NCBI GenBank assembly: GCA_944320815.1
Contig: CALUIZ010000010.1
Span: forward strand, 41,223 to 105,222
Direction of reading: 5' to 3'
Length of the DNA stretch: 64,000 nt
Origin: an uncultured Phocaeicola sp.
Lineage (GTDB): Bacteria; Bacteroidota; Bacteroidia; Bacteroidales; Bacteroidaceae
Positions 26,101 through 33,956 of this stretch are shown in pieces (position 1 is the first letter of the stretch; the number at the start of each line of letters is the position of its first letter). The translations under genes were made by a program, and so were the position numbers. The notes beneath the pieces are model-generated. The model saw only the letters and a list, made by a program, of their open reading frames with translations. It was not told the DNA's origin and searched no databases.

Positions 26101-26234
26101 TTCCGCTGGTGACTGACCCCATGTACGGCTCCATGGCCGTCACCATCATGGGGGGACTTACGATAGGGACAATCATCACGCTGATATTGTTGCCGCTATT
26201 CTATACGGCTTTGTTCCGTATCAGAAGAAAATAG
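23100..26234 (+). CDS. RND efflux pump, inner-membrane subunit (AcrB family)
   Basis: A 1044-residue proton-driven transporter with 12 predicted helices and two large periplasmic loops. The start FFMKRPTLFWSFAVFIMLAG and the repeat GGLTIGTIITLILLPLFYTALF at the end are typical. The proton-relay region in TM4 reads GMLVDNAIVIMDG, with one Asp followed by Asn where AcrB has two Asp; many Bacteroidota pumps show this. The second half starts near residue 520 (LIGHRKLTLTIAGVVLVVCI). The exported compound cannot be told; multidrug export is likely from the family. It is the middle gene of the adaptor-pump-channel operon. Confidence 0.93.
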   Translation: MKITEFFMKRPTLFWSFAVFIMLAGVLSFIQMPKLEDPAVAVKQAMVVVPYPGASAHQVELEVAQVMEDELRNLPNVKKVKSECQNGMAMLTVEFEMTVLLKDLELHFDLLRRKVSDLKVRLPQGCYDPVVVDDMMDVYGIFYAFTGDGYSYPELYQYARVLRRELMNVKGVKRVNIVGNRDEVINIVLSKDRIARNGVLPAQIMMALQNAGKTVNSGDYQTGGDRLHIRVGEALKDEEDIRRLLIGTFDGKQVRLGDVAKVERAFSEPQRNGFFVNGKPALAVCIAMEADAIVPDVGKAVDAKLAEVMKSMPAGMETEKIFFQPDKVNEAISSFMVNLVESVAIVILVLIFTMGVRSGIIIGFGLILTIAVSFPILLVCGTTLQRISLGAFIVAMGMLVDNAIVIMDGILIDKQRGYGPKTYLYRIGRNTALPLLGATVIAASTFVSVYLSPDSAGEYARDLFLVLCVSLLASWVLALIQVPVCAKSWLPLRDRKQAGKKEVLNSPVHRFVRRTIGVLIGHRKLTLTIAGVVLVVCILGMTKVKNLFFPDFDYRQLVVEYYLPSQSTPDRVRHDLLEISAWLQEKPEVERVAASMGSAPAYYCLARPMTSGGDCYGELMIDCKDYATVMKILPGLRDELRQRYPDAYIRMRKYNFSIATSHTVEVEFSGPDPAVLRDLSRQAEDIMRRCPYADPYSVQNNWKPSAKSLAVDYVRANALRSGIERGDVANALLAATDGMPVGVLTDQDRMVTVNLMVRNADGSRIADLNDIPVWSMMNMRLTDEDMEGILTGSKNAADIQDGLFRSVPLSSVSQPVRMDWEEDVVYRINGRRAIEAECDPNTDLYAGTPAKVRESIEKEINAIPLPEGYQMRWVGEDELRDDAISNLLKFVPLTIFLILGILLLLFNNWKKVILILICFPFVFCGITPALLLFRQPFTFMAVIGMMGLIGMMVKNAIVLVDEINRLQTEEHRDPYESVVEATVSRVRPVLMASLTTIVGMIPLVTDPMYGSMAVTIMGGLTIGTIITLILLPLFYTALFRIRRK

Positions 26235-26259
26235 TTGAACATTAAATCGTTGATTGGAT

Positions 26260-27561
26260 ATGAAAAAGCTGATTATATTGTTTGCCGCCGTCTTCTGTGT
26301 GGCGGCAAAGGCCCAGAAACCTCTTGAACTTTCTTTGCAGAAGTGCCGGGAAATGGCACTGACGCATAACGAAGACCTGCAGCGTGCGGACAATGCGTTC
26401 CGTCAGGCGGAACTGGACAAGAAGATTGCTTTCAGTGCCTATCTGCCTAAATTTGACGCGACGGCCACGGGAACTTATCTGACCGACATGGACATGATGG
26501 GCATGGAGCTTCAGATGAGGGGCATGTATATGGCGGGAATCAGTCTGGTCCAGCCTTTGTATGCGGGCGGTAAAATCATTGCAGGAAACAAGCTGGCGAA
26601 AATCGGCAGGGAGGTTGCCGAGGAAAACCGCAGGAAGACCCGCATGCAGGTGATAGCGGATGCCGACAATGCCTACTGGACTTATATTTCCGTGGGCAGG
26701 AAGGTGCGGATGCTCGACAGTTACAGGGCGCAGATGGATACGGTGTTCCGGCAGGTGGAAGTGGCACTTTCTGCCGGGATGGGGGTGGAGAACGACTTGC
26801 TCCGCATCAAGACCAAGCGGAGCGAGATTCATTATCAGTACCAGAAAGCGAAGAACGGACTGAACCTTTGCCGGCTTGCCTTGTGCAATGTGCTGGGGCA
26901 GTCGCTCGATACGGAGTTTGTTCCGCTTGATACGGCAATCGTGGTTTCGGCCCCAAGAGAAATGGACGAGAACATTGCCGCGCGTCCGGAACTGGCTTTG
27001 CTGGAGAAGCAGGTTGAAGCGGGCGAACAGCAGGTGAAAGTGGCACGCGGGGACGTGCTTCCTCAAATCGGTCTGTCGGCAGGTTATCTGTATTACGGCA
27101 ATGTCAAGCTGAAAGGGGTGAATTACGATGCCGGAGGGAATACGATACCTTTCACCCAGAAGTTTGATGACGGACTCGGCCTTGTGATGGCCTCGGTCAG
27201 CTTCCCTCTTTTTCATTGGGGAGAAGGGTTGAAGAAGGTGAAGAAGGCGAAGCTCGATTTGGAGAATGCCCGGCTTGACCTTCAGAAGAACCGCCGTCTG
27301 TTGAGCATCGAAGCGCGTCAGGCCATACAGAATGTGACAGACGGATACCGTATGGTGGAAACCGCGGAACTGGCTTCCCGTCAGGCAGATGAGAATCTGC
27401 GTGTGATGCAGAACCGTTACAGGAACGCCATGTGTACGCTGACCGATTTGCTCGACGCACAGTCGCAATGGCAGCAGGCCCAGAGCAATCTTATCGAGGC
27501 TCAGACGCAATACAAGATTTATGAAACGGAGTATCTGAAAGCCGTCGGAAGATTGGAGTGA
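26260..27561 (+). CDS. TolC-family outer-membrane efflux channel
   Basis: A 433-residue outer-membrane factor with signal peptide (MKKLIILFAAVFCVAAKAQ). I chose ATG 26260 rather than the TTG at 26254 because the signal peptide begins there. Two repeated coiled-coil blocks can be seen: NEDLQRADNAFRQAELDKKIAFSAYLPKF (about 30-58) and the related VAVEAGEQQVKVARGDVLPQIGLSAGY-type segment in the second half (about 240-270). The ending FYLNLLDAQSQWQQAQSNLIEAQTQYKI-like region is typical of TolC helices. It completes the tripartite pump; a hairpin follows 17 bases downstream. Confidence 0.92.
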   Translation: MKKLIILFAAVFCVAAKAQKPLELSLQKCREMALTHNEDLQRADNAFRQAELDKKIAFSAYLPKFDATATGTYLTDMDMMGMELQMRGMYMAGISLVQPLYAGGKIIAGNKLAKIGREVAEENRRKTRMQVIADADNAYWTYISVGRKVRMLDSYRAQMDTVFRQVEVALSAGMGVENDLLRIKTKRSEIHYQYQKAKNGLNLCRLALCNVLGQSLDTEFVPLDTAIVVSAPREMDENIAARPELALLEKQVEAGEQQVKVARGDVLPQIGLSAGYLYYGNVKLKGVNYDAGGNTIPFTQKFDDGLGLVMASVSFPLFHWGEGLKKVKKAKLDLENARLDLQKNRRLLSIEARQAIQNVTDGYRMVETAELASRQADENLRVMQNRYRNAMCTLTDLLDAQSQWQQAQSNLIEAQTQYKIYETEYLKAVGRLE

Positions 27562-27578
27562 CTTGTTGTGTCAATTTC

Positions 27579-27611
27579 CCCGATTGTCACTTTGATAAAA
27601 TGACAATCGGG
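27579..27611 (+). terminator. hairpin after the RND operon, probable terminator
   Basis: CCCGATTGTCA (27579-27589) pairs perfectly with TGACAATCGGG (27601-27611) around an 11-base loop. No long T-run follows, so efficiency is uncertain. Confidence 0.65.
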
Positions 27612-28212
27612 ACACTTTGAGAATGCGGTTTTCCAAGGCAAGGAAGGTATGATTCGGAAAATCGCAAGGAAAAGCGTTTGGTGGTTTCCTTATTGCTTTG
27701 GTATGTGTATAATTGTTCGCTTTTGTTTTTTTTGTAGTGGAAATAAAAATCTTTATGGAAGATTGATTGTGCTTTCTTCTTCCTTTGTGCTTTTTGTGGA
27801 AGGGCCTCTTGCAGAAACAATCTGTGCTGAAAAGTCCTTTTCTCCCGCATTCAAACTTTCATTTTCCGTACTCATTTGATATGTCCGGGAACTTCTGCGC
27901 AATCATCGGGACGTTTTCCATGGAATATGCCGATGTTTTCCTGCGAAAGTCGGCATGTTTTTGTGCGATTTCCCCGTCATTTCACCCCTTCCACAAGGCT
28001 TCTAAACGGGGTTGGCTTTTTGCTTTTATTAATGAACCGGCTCTGGAATGAAGAGATTTATTTAGGTGGAGGTTAGTGAATATTGTGATTCTGTGTTCTA
28101 ATGTAATTTAAATGATTTATCATGCGTTAAATTGTCAACAAAAAGAAAAGCGTTTTTTTGTTGTTTGAAGTCTTTAATTTTCCTTTGTCACAATATTTGA
28201 ATATGAAATCAA
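27612..28212. other. 600-base gene-poor, AT-rich intergenic stretch
   Basis: No convincing gene is seen here; the short open frames lack codon bias or ribosome-binding sites. The stretch holds the 22-bp-period array at 27878-27987 and then an increasingly AT-rich region that leads to the next gene. Confidence 0.6.
27878..27987. repeat. 22-bp-period degenerate repeat array (about 5 units)
   Basis: Units at 27878-27899, 27900-27921, 27922-27943, 27944-27965 and 27966-27987. The clearest cores are CATCGGGACGTTTTCC, TGCCGATGTTTTCC and TCGGCATGTTTTTG. The first and last units are weakest. Confidence 0.55.
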
Positions 28213-28872
28213 ATGAAAACGTTAAAGGTATTGTTGTTGTCTTGGATTCTTTTGCCTGTGTTATGCTACGGGCAAGAACAGGTATTTTCTAAAAGTAACG
28301 ATGGGAATATCGTTGTGAAGCCTCAGTATATAGAATCATTTCATAATGGCGACTATAAAAACATTACTCCGTATATTGTGGAGCAAAGCAAGAATGAAAC
28401 GGCACTTGACGGAAGCACCTATTTAATAAAGTGTCTGAAATATAGGAATTGGGAAAATGATCCGGGTGATATGCACGTACTTGAAGTCTTATATCAGGAT
28501 AAGGTGATTTATAGCCTTGTGAATAATAACAGCGGGTGGGAGAATATTGCTGATGAGCCTCAAGGTGTAGAGAAAACATCTTTCTATTATAAAATGAATT
28601 TGGATGATAATACAATTGCTTTGCTTTTTGTTGGTGTTTATATAATGAGTCAGCCTCCTTATTTGACTGTCGTTATCTTGAAGAATGGCAATGCGGCATT
28701 GGTTTTCAACAAACCTTCCTATATAAATAAAATTGAAAGGAACGGTGAGGAGATAAACTTTACATTACAGTCAAATACCTTGGAATATTTGGATATGAAT
28801 AGCAGTGAGCCGATTAATCCACCCGACTTGCATACACTGACGTTGAAGGACGGCATGATTTATTATAAGTGA
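28213..28872 (+). CDS. secreted protein of unknown function
   Basis: A 219-residue protein that I do not recognise. It has a clear signal peptide (MKTLKVLLLSWILLPVLCYGQ), and although a cysteine is present near its end, there is no standard lipobox. The mature part is rich in Asn, Tyr and Ile and looks like a beta-strand domain (VLEVLYQDKVIYSLVNNNSGWENI, NGEEINFTLQSNTLEYLDMN). It is noticeably more AT-rich than the genes around it and has long AT-rich flanking DNA on the 5' side, so it could have been acquired separately. A hairpin terminator separates it from the convergent pyrophosphatase gene. Confidence 0.75.
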   Translation: MKTLKVLLLSWILLPVLCYGQEQVFSKSNDGNIVVKPQYIESFHNGDYKNITPYIVEQSKNETALDGSTYLIKCLKYRNWENDPGDMHVLEVLYQDKVIYSLVNNNSGWENIADEPQGVEKTSFYYKMNLDDNTIALLFVGVYIMSQPPYLTVVILKNGNAALVFNKPSYINKIERNGEEINFTLQSNTLEYLDMNSSEPINPPDLHTLTLKDGMIYYK

Positions 28873-28879
28873 CAATAGT

Positions 28880-28906
28880 ACAGGAGCGGTGTAATGCCGC
28901 TCCTGT
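28880..28906. terminator. hairpin between convergent genes, probable terminator
   Basis: ACAGGAGCGG (28880-28889) pairs with CCGCTCCTGT (28897-28906) around a 7-base loop. Located between the unknown secreted gene and the pyrophosphatase gene. Confidence 0.65.
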
Positions 28907-28967
28907 AATGCCCGACGGTATGTTCTCATCTTCTATGACTTGAAAGTACAGGACTGGAATCTGGATG

Positions 28968-31172
28968 TCAGAACAAGCTCCACGAAACGGTGAGACCCGC
29001 CATGACGATGGCAACCATGCTCATCAGCTTTACGAGAATGTTGAGGCTCGGTCCGGACGTATCCTTGAACGGGTCGCCCACGGTGTCGCCTACCACGGTG
29101 GCACGATGCACTTCGCTTCCCTTTCCGCCGAAGTTGCCTTCCTCCACATACTTCTTCGCATTGTCCCACGCTCCGCCTGCATTCGCCATGAAGACAGCGA
29201 GCACAAAGCCCGATGACAGTCCTCCGATGAGCAGGCCAATCACTCCCGGCACACCGAATATGAGTCCCGTAGCTACCGGAGCAATGATGGCGAGCAATGA
29301 AGGGAATACCATCTCGTGTTGCGCTCCCTTGGTGGAAATCTGCACGCAACGTGCATAGTCTGGCTCGGCTTTGCCCTCCAATATGCCTTTAATCTCGCGG
29401 AACTGGCGGCGCACTTCCTCCACCATGCGCGAAGCGGCGCGTCCCACGGCGTTCATGGTCAGTCCGCAGAACAGGAAGGCCATCATGCTTCCGATGAACA
29501 TGCCCGCAATCACTTTCGGGTTCATCAGCGTTACATCATAGTAAACCATGAAGTCGGTGAAGCTGGCTTCATGGATGGCCACCTCGATGCCGTTCGGAAG
29601 CTCCAGAATGGCCGTTCCGATGCGGTCAAGTCCGATGCGTATCTCCTCGATGTAGGAAGCCAGCAGGGACAATCCCGTAAGAGCTGCCGAGCCGATGGCG
29701 AATCCCTTTCCGGTGGCTGCGGTGGTGTTTCCCAACGAATCAAGCGCGTCGGTACGTTTGCGCACTTCCTCGCCCAGACCGCTCATCTCGGCGTTTCCGC
29801 CCGCATTGTCCGCAATCGGTCCGTAAGCGTCTGTGGCAAGAGTGATGCCCAAAGTGGAAAGCATTCCCACGGCAGCGATTCCGATGCCGTAGAGTCCCAT
29901 GCTGATATTGGTGAAATCAAATCCGGCAGCAAACCAGTAAGAGAGGATAATCCCTATCACTACGGCGATGACCGGAATGGTGGTTGAAATCATTCCCAGC
30001 CCGATACCGGATATGATGACCGTGGCCGGGCCGGTCTTTCCGCTTTCCGACAGCTTCTGTGTCGGCTTGTATGACTGGGATGTGTAATATTCGGTGGAGC
30101 GTCCGATGATGACTCCGACAATCAGCCCCACAACGACCGAAACGGATACGTTCTGCCAATTGTCGATTCCAAGCAGCCACATGATCAGGAAAGTGGCGAA
30201 CACAATCAGTAGGGAACTCAGATTCGTGCCGAACGACAAAGCTTTGAGCAGGTCTTTCATGCTTGCGTCTTCTTTTGTGCGTACGGCGAAGATGCCCAGA
30301 ATGGACAGGATGATTCCTACGGCGGCAATCAGCATCGGGGCAATGACTGCCTTGAACTGCATGGCCGTGTCACCGGTACTGATGTATGCAGCGGCACCCA
30401 GTGCGGCAGTGGCCAGAATGGAACCGCAGTAGGACTCATACAGGTCGGCTCCCATGCCGGCCACATCTCCTACATTGTCACCCACATTGTCGGCTATAGT
30501 GGCAGGGTTGCGCGGGTCATCTTCCGGGATTCCCGCTTCCACCTTCCCTACCAGATCCGCACCCACATCGGCCGCTTTTGTATAGATACCTCCACCCACA
30601 CGTGCGAAGAGTGCCTGAGTGGACGCACCCATTCCAAAGGTCAGCATGGTAGTAGTGATGATGCAGAGCTTGGAGGCCGGGTTCAGCGCGTCTTCCGGAA
30701 TGCACCATTCCAGAAGCAGATACCAGAATGAGATGTCCAGCAGTCCGAGACCGACCACAACAAGCCCCATTACGGCACCGCTCCGGAATGCGATGCGCAG
30801 CCCTTTGTTGAGTGAGGTGCGTGCGGCGTTGGCAGTGCGTGCCGAAGCGTATGTGGCGGTTTTCATTCCCAGATAACCCGAAAGTCCGGAAAAGAAGCCT
30901 CCGGTCAGGAAAGCGACCGGCACCCAATGGTTCTGCAGGTTGAATCCGTAGGCCATGATGGCGAAGAAGATGACCAGACCGATGAAAACCATGGTTACGA
31001 CCTTGTACTGTTGTTTCAGATAAGACATGGCACCCATCCGCACATGCAATGCGATGCGTTCCATTGTAGGAGTGCCTTCACTTTCGGCTTTCATTTGCCG
31101 GTAGAAGTGCCAGGCGAGCAGCAGTGCCAGCACAGACGATGCCGGCACAATCCAGAAGAGGGATGTTTCCAT
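28968..31172 (-). CDS. hppA: membrane-bound ion-translocating pyrophosphatase
   Basis: A 734-residue, about 16-helix enzyme that couples pyrophosphate hydrolysis to ion export across the cytoplasmic membrane. The substrate-binding block [20 protein letters not shown] with [20 protein letters not shown] is intact. After GNTT at about residue 481-484 the next residue is Ala485 ([10 protein letters not shown]); this position is Ala in K+-dependent and Lys in K+-independent enzymes, so this one should be K+-dependent. The enzyme of Bacteroides vulgatus of this type has been reported to move both Na+ and H+; whether that holds here needs the gate residues compared. Transcription begins near a minus-strand -7 box at 31203-31210. 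Confidence 0.96.
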   Translation of the reverse strand: METSLFWIVPASSVLALLLAWHFYRQMKAESEGTPTMERIALHVRMGAMSYLKQQYKVVTMVFIGLVIFFAIMAYGFNLQNHWVPVAFLTGGFFSGLSGYLGMKTATYASARTANAARTSLNKGLRIAFRSGAVMGLVVVGLGLLDISFWYLLLEWCIPEDALNPASKLCIITTTMLTFGMGASTQALFARVGGGIYTKAADVGADLVGKVEAGIPEDDPRNPATIADNVGDNVGDVAGMGADLYESYCGSILATAALGAAAYISTGDTAMQFKAVIAPMLIAAVGIILSILGIFAVRTKEDASMKDLLKALSFGTNLSSLLIVFATFLIMWLLGIDNWQNVSVSVVVGLIVGVIIGRSTEYYTSQSYKPTQKLSESGKTGPATVIISGIGLGMISTTIPVIAVVIGIILSYWFAAGFDFTNISMGLYGIGIAAVGMLSTLGITLATDAYGPIADNAGGNAEMSGLGEEVRKRTDALDSLGNTTAATGKGFAIGSAALTGLSLLASYIEEIRIGLDRIGTAILELPNGIEVAIHEASFTDFMVYYDVTLMNPKVIAGMFIGSMMAFLFCGLTMNAVGRAASRMVEEVRRQFREIKGILEGKAEPDYARCVQISTKGAQHEMVFPSLLAIIAPVATGLIFGVPGVIGLLIGGLSSGFVLAVFMANAGGAWDNAKKYVEEGNFGGKGSEVHRATVVGDTVGDPFKDTSGPSLNILVKLMSMVAIVMAGLTVSWSLF

Positions 31173-31202
31173 AAAAATCAGACAGATTTAAAAGTTGTTT
31201 TT

Positions 31203-31210
31203 CAAAGATA
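31203..31210 (-). promoter_or_regulatory. -7 element of the pyrophosphatase gene
   Basis: TATCTTTG on the minus strand (plus-strand CAAAGATA), 30 bases upstream of the start codon. Confidence 0.55.
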
Positions 31211-31355
31211 GGAAAGAGGAGCGAAAAAAGAGGTCCATACATTTTAAAGAATGTTTAATAAGTGGACTGCGCTCACTTAATTTATATTAACCGCCGGGCA
31301 GCTCACGAATGTGTCTGGGATTTCTCCAAGAGGTTGAAGCATATGCTTCAAGAAG

Positions 31356-31392
31356 AAAGCGGATTCCGGAAGTAGTTGCCGGAATCCGCTTT
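31356..31392 (-). terminator. Rho-independent terminator of the TPR gene
   Basis: AAAGCGGATTCCGG (31356-31369) pairs with CCGGAATCCGCTTT (31379-31392), a perfect 14-base stem. On the minus strand it is followed by TCTTCTT, 33 bases after the TPR gene stop. Confidence 0.9.
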
Positions 31393-31425
31393 GTAAAAAG
31401 AATCGCTGTCTGTAAAGAGGCTTGT

Positions 31426-33600
31426 TTACAGCAAGTCCGGAATCAGATAAATGTTTTCTTCCGTGATGCCTTGTTCCAGAAGGGCCTCTTTGTCTGCCAG
31501 ATAGATTTTCAGGAATTCATCGTGGGTAGCCGTGCGTTTTTCCGCCTCACGGTAACACTCCAGTGCTTCGGGAATCTGGTTCATGGCCGCATACACATGT
31601 CCCGCGTTCAGCCAGTCGCTTGTCTGGGTGTCGGAATTCTGGAGCAGTTTCCGGAAGAAGCGGAGTGCATCTTCGTGTTTGCCGGTCATAAAATAGCACC
31701 ATCCGATAGCGCGCTGGGCATTGGCGGGGGTCTTGTCCAGATATTCCACTTTGAAGAAATACTGCAGTGCTTTCGTATAGTCGCGCATGGTGGCCAGACA
31801 TTGGCCTATCTGGAGCAGCAGATTCAGATTGTCCGGCTGGATGGCCTCCACCCGGTAGAAGTAATCCAGTGCTTGTCTGTAATTGTGCATCCGTTTGTAG
31901 CATTGCGCTAGATGTTTGAGTGTCCATACATGGTCGGGCTTCAGAATATCCGCCTGCCGGTAGGCTTCGGCCGCATCCTCATAGCGTTTCATTTTCTGGT
32001 AGGAGAAACCCAGCTTCTGCCAGATGCCGGCATTCTCAGGATTGTTTCCGGTCTGTTCTTTGTAAAGCTCCGCAGCTTCCTGGAAATAATCTTTCGCGAA
32101 GAGATAGTCGGCAATCTGTGTGCCGCGCTCCTTCTGCAAAAGCAGCGGGCGGAGGAAAGGAGACTTCCAGAAAGCCATTCCGTCGGTGAATATGTCATGC
32201 TGTTCGTTCCGGTACATCCAGAGCTTGAAGAACCGGTAGAGGTCGTGTATATATTGCCGGCTCACCACACTCATTCCACGGCTGTCATTGCCGCCCTTGA
32301 GCTTGTCAAGATTTTCCAGTATCCTTTCGTTTCCCGCCCCTATCTGCGCATTCAGTATGTCGCGTTGGGACTGAGGAATCGAATTCATGGTAAGGACGAA
32401 TGAATATTTGTCGGAGTTGCAGAACATGGGAGAGTCGAGCAGCAGTCTGACAACCGATTTGTCGCCAACCTTTTCGCCGAGCAAAAAGCCGGCAGTGCAT
32501 TCGGTCCGCTGGCTGAAGGGATAGAACCAGTGTGCGGCTTCCCGGAAAAACGGATAGTTCTTCAGTTGCGAGAATGTACTCATATACGTGTCAGCACCTT
32601 CCATCTGGAGATCGCCGAGCTGGTGGATTTCATCGCTGATTTTCTCAATCTCCTTTTCCCACTCGGGGTTTTTGTCCTCCAGATCCTCGATGTCAATGAT
32701 TTTCATGTCAGGATTCTTCAGATAAGTGTTGCGCATCATCTGCGGGATGATTTCTTCACGCATCTTCTTCTCTATCTTTTCCGTTTCGCGCGATAGCAGG
32801 AACAGAATCTGTATGTTGTGAAGCTGCTCGACGGTTTCCGGACTTTCGTTCAGCAGAGCCAGTGCGGAAGTCAGTTCTGGATAGAGGGCGATTCGCTTTT
32901 CCTGATAGTATGCGGCCAGCATGATTCCGATAAGCGCACGCTGGGTGATGATTGCTTCTGTGCGGCGGTGGTAGGCTTCGAGCAGGAAGTGGAACTTATG
33001 CGCGTCGAAAAGCTTCATCAGGTTCAGCGTGACTGCACTTGTCATTATCGCCAGCGCATTGGGCGAGACAAGCGGGGAGTCGAGCAGCGCAGAGGCTTCG
33101 CGTGCCTCTTCGTCCGTCCATTGGACAGAAGTCCATATCTTGTTGAACAGTTCGTCGACGGTTCTCTCGTTCCGTTCGTAGAGTGTCTTCAGCTCCGCGT
33201 TTCTTTTTGTTTCATCGGCAACCATCAGCGGAGTGACCTCCATATCTTCTGCGATACTTTCAAGGGCCAGGCCGATTTCCCGGAAAGTGTGGGGAGGGTT
33301 TTGTCTGAAGGTGCGGAACTTGGAAGGAAAGTACCCCTGTGCGGCCTGCTGTTCTTTCAGGAATCCGGCCTTGTCGGCCAGTTCATACCCCCGGAGGCGC
33401 AGATTGGCATACACTTTCCCCCGTTCGGGATCATGCATCCCCTGTGCGGCATATTGCAGCATATATCCATAAGTGGTCTGCAGCGTCTCCACTTCTGAAA
33501 CGAGTTCCCAGTATCCTGTTTCCGATGCCAGTGAGTTCAACTGAGCGAAGGCTTCTTTCAGCCTTTTCTGGTCGAGCAATTGAATGATGTCTTTATACAT
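31426..33600 (-). CDS. tetratricopeptide repeat protein of unknown function
   Basis: A 724-residue cytoplasmic protein without signal peptide. The N-terminal half (about 1-430) is helical and shows no domain I recognise; it contains a charged stretch near IEKKMREEIIPQMMRN. From about residue 470 it holds a series of TPR units, e.g. FQEAAELYKEQTGNNPENAGIWQKLGFSYQKMKRYEDAAEAYRQADILKPDHVWTLKHLAQCYKRMHNYRQALDYFYRVEAIQPDN in 34-residue steps. Such repeats bind partner proteins. It is monocistronic with its own promoter and terminator, and the partner is not evident from its neighbours. Confidence 0.85.
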   Translation of the reverse strand: MYKDIIQLLDQKRLKEAFAQLNSLASETGYWELVSEVETLQTTYGYMLQYAAQGMHDPERGKVYANLRLRGYELADKAGFLKEQQAAQGYFPSKFRTFRQNPPHTFREIGLALESIAEDMEVTPLMVADETKRNAELKTLYERNERTVDELFNKIWTSVQWTDEEAREASALLDSPLVSPNALAIMTSAVTLNLMKLFDAHKFHFLLEAYHRRTEAIITQRALIGIMLAAYYQEKRIALYPELTSALALLNESPETVEQLHNIQILFLLSRETEKIEKKMREEIIPQMMRNTYLKNPDMKIIDIEDLEDKNPEWEKEIEKISDEIHQLGDLQMEGADTYMSTFSQLKNYPFFREAAHWFYPFSQRTECTAGFLLGEKVGDKSVVRLLLDSPMFCNSDKYSFVLTMNSIPQSQRDILNAQIGAGNERILENLDKLKGGNDSRGMSVVSRQYIHDLYRFFKLWMYRNEQHDIFTDGMAFWKSPFLRPLLLQKERGTQIADYLFAKDYFQEAAELYKEQTGNNPENAGIWQKLGFSYQKMKRYEDAAEAYRQADILKPDHVWTLKHLAQCYKRMHNYRQALDYFYRVEAIQPDNLNLLLQIGQCLATMRDYTKALQYFFKVEYLDKTPANAQRAIGWCYFMTGKHEDALRFFRKLLQNSDTQTSDWLNAGHVYAAMNQIPEALECYREAEKRTATHDEFLKIYLADKEALLEQGITEENIYLIPDLL

Positions 33601-33655
33601 GAGTTGTTTTCAAAATGATAATTTATTGTGGGCTTCGCCAAATTTTATATGTGTG

Positions 33656-33687
33656 CAAAAATAGCAATTGTTTTGTAATTCTGCAAA
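33656..33687 (-). promoter_or_regulatory. promoter of the TPR gene
   Basis: On the minus strand TATTTTTG (plus-strand 33656-33663) is preceded by TTTG (plus-strand CAAA 33684-33687) with 20 bases between, matching the Bacteroides consensus. Confidence 0.65.
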
Positions 33688-33766
33688 AGGAATATATCTC
33701 GTTGAAAACAAGGTGATTACAATGACTGGTCCGTTTCTGGTGGTGGGCTGGCGGAGCGGAATGCCC

Positions 33767-33854
33767 GGAACAAGCGTTTGTCCTGGCTGAAACAGACGTT
33801 TATTTCGATTGGAACAAGCGTTTGTTTCAGTCGGGATGAACGCCTGTTTTTCTT
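33767..33854. repeat. 22-bp-period degenerate repeat array (4 units)
   Basis: Units at 33767-33788, 33789-33810, 33811-33832 and 33833-33854. Units 1 and 3 share the 16-base start GGAACAAGCGTTTGT/C. Each unit is nearly palindromic around the central CG (AACAA-CG-TTGTT). Confidence 0.7.
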
Positions 33855-33914
33855 TCGTAATTCTCCCTGAGCATTGAAATAAAATCTCAATTTCTGTTTC
33901 GTTAGCTTGTTGTT

Positions 33915-33948
33915 TTTGTTCGATTATTCCGGCGATTTTGTAATTTTG
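33915..33948 (+). promoter_or_regulatory. mfd promoter
   Basis: TTTG at 33915-33918 and TAATTTTG at 33941-33948 (22 bases between). The first ATG of mfd is only 8 bases after the -7 box, so either the mRNA is nearly leaderless or the ATG at 33969 is used. Confidence 0.6.
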
Positions 33949-33956
33949 CGGCATCT

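Larger units (their letters stand above)
33601..33956. other. divergent intergenic region between TPR gene and mfd
   Basis: No gene is seen. It holds a minus-strand promoter close to the TPR gene, a 22-bp-period repeat array in the middle (33767-33854) and the mfd promoter at its right end. The parts between them show nothing recognisable. Confidence 0.7.

Noticed and set aside
27649..28051. Short open frames in the gene-poor stretch after the RND operon
   Set aside because: They overlap each other in different frames, are rich in Phe, Ser and Cys, lack ribosome-binding sites, and one of them runs through the 22-bp repeat array.
33767..33854. CRISPR array considered for the 22-bp-period units
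   Set aside because: There is no conserved repeat alternating with unique spacers; all units are directly adjacent and similar to each other, and no cas gene is present.
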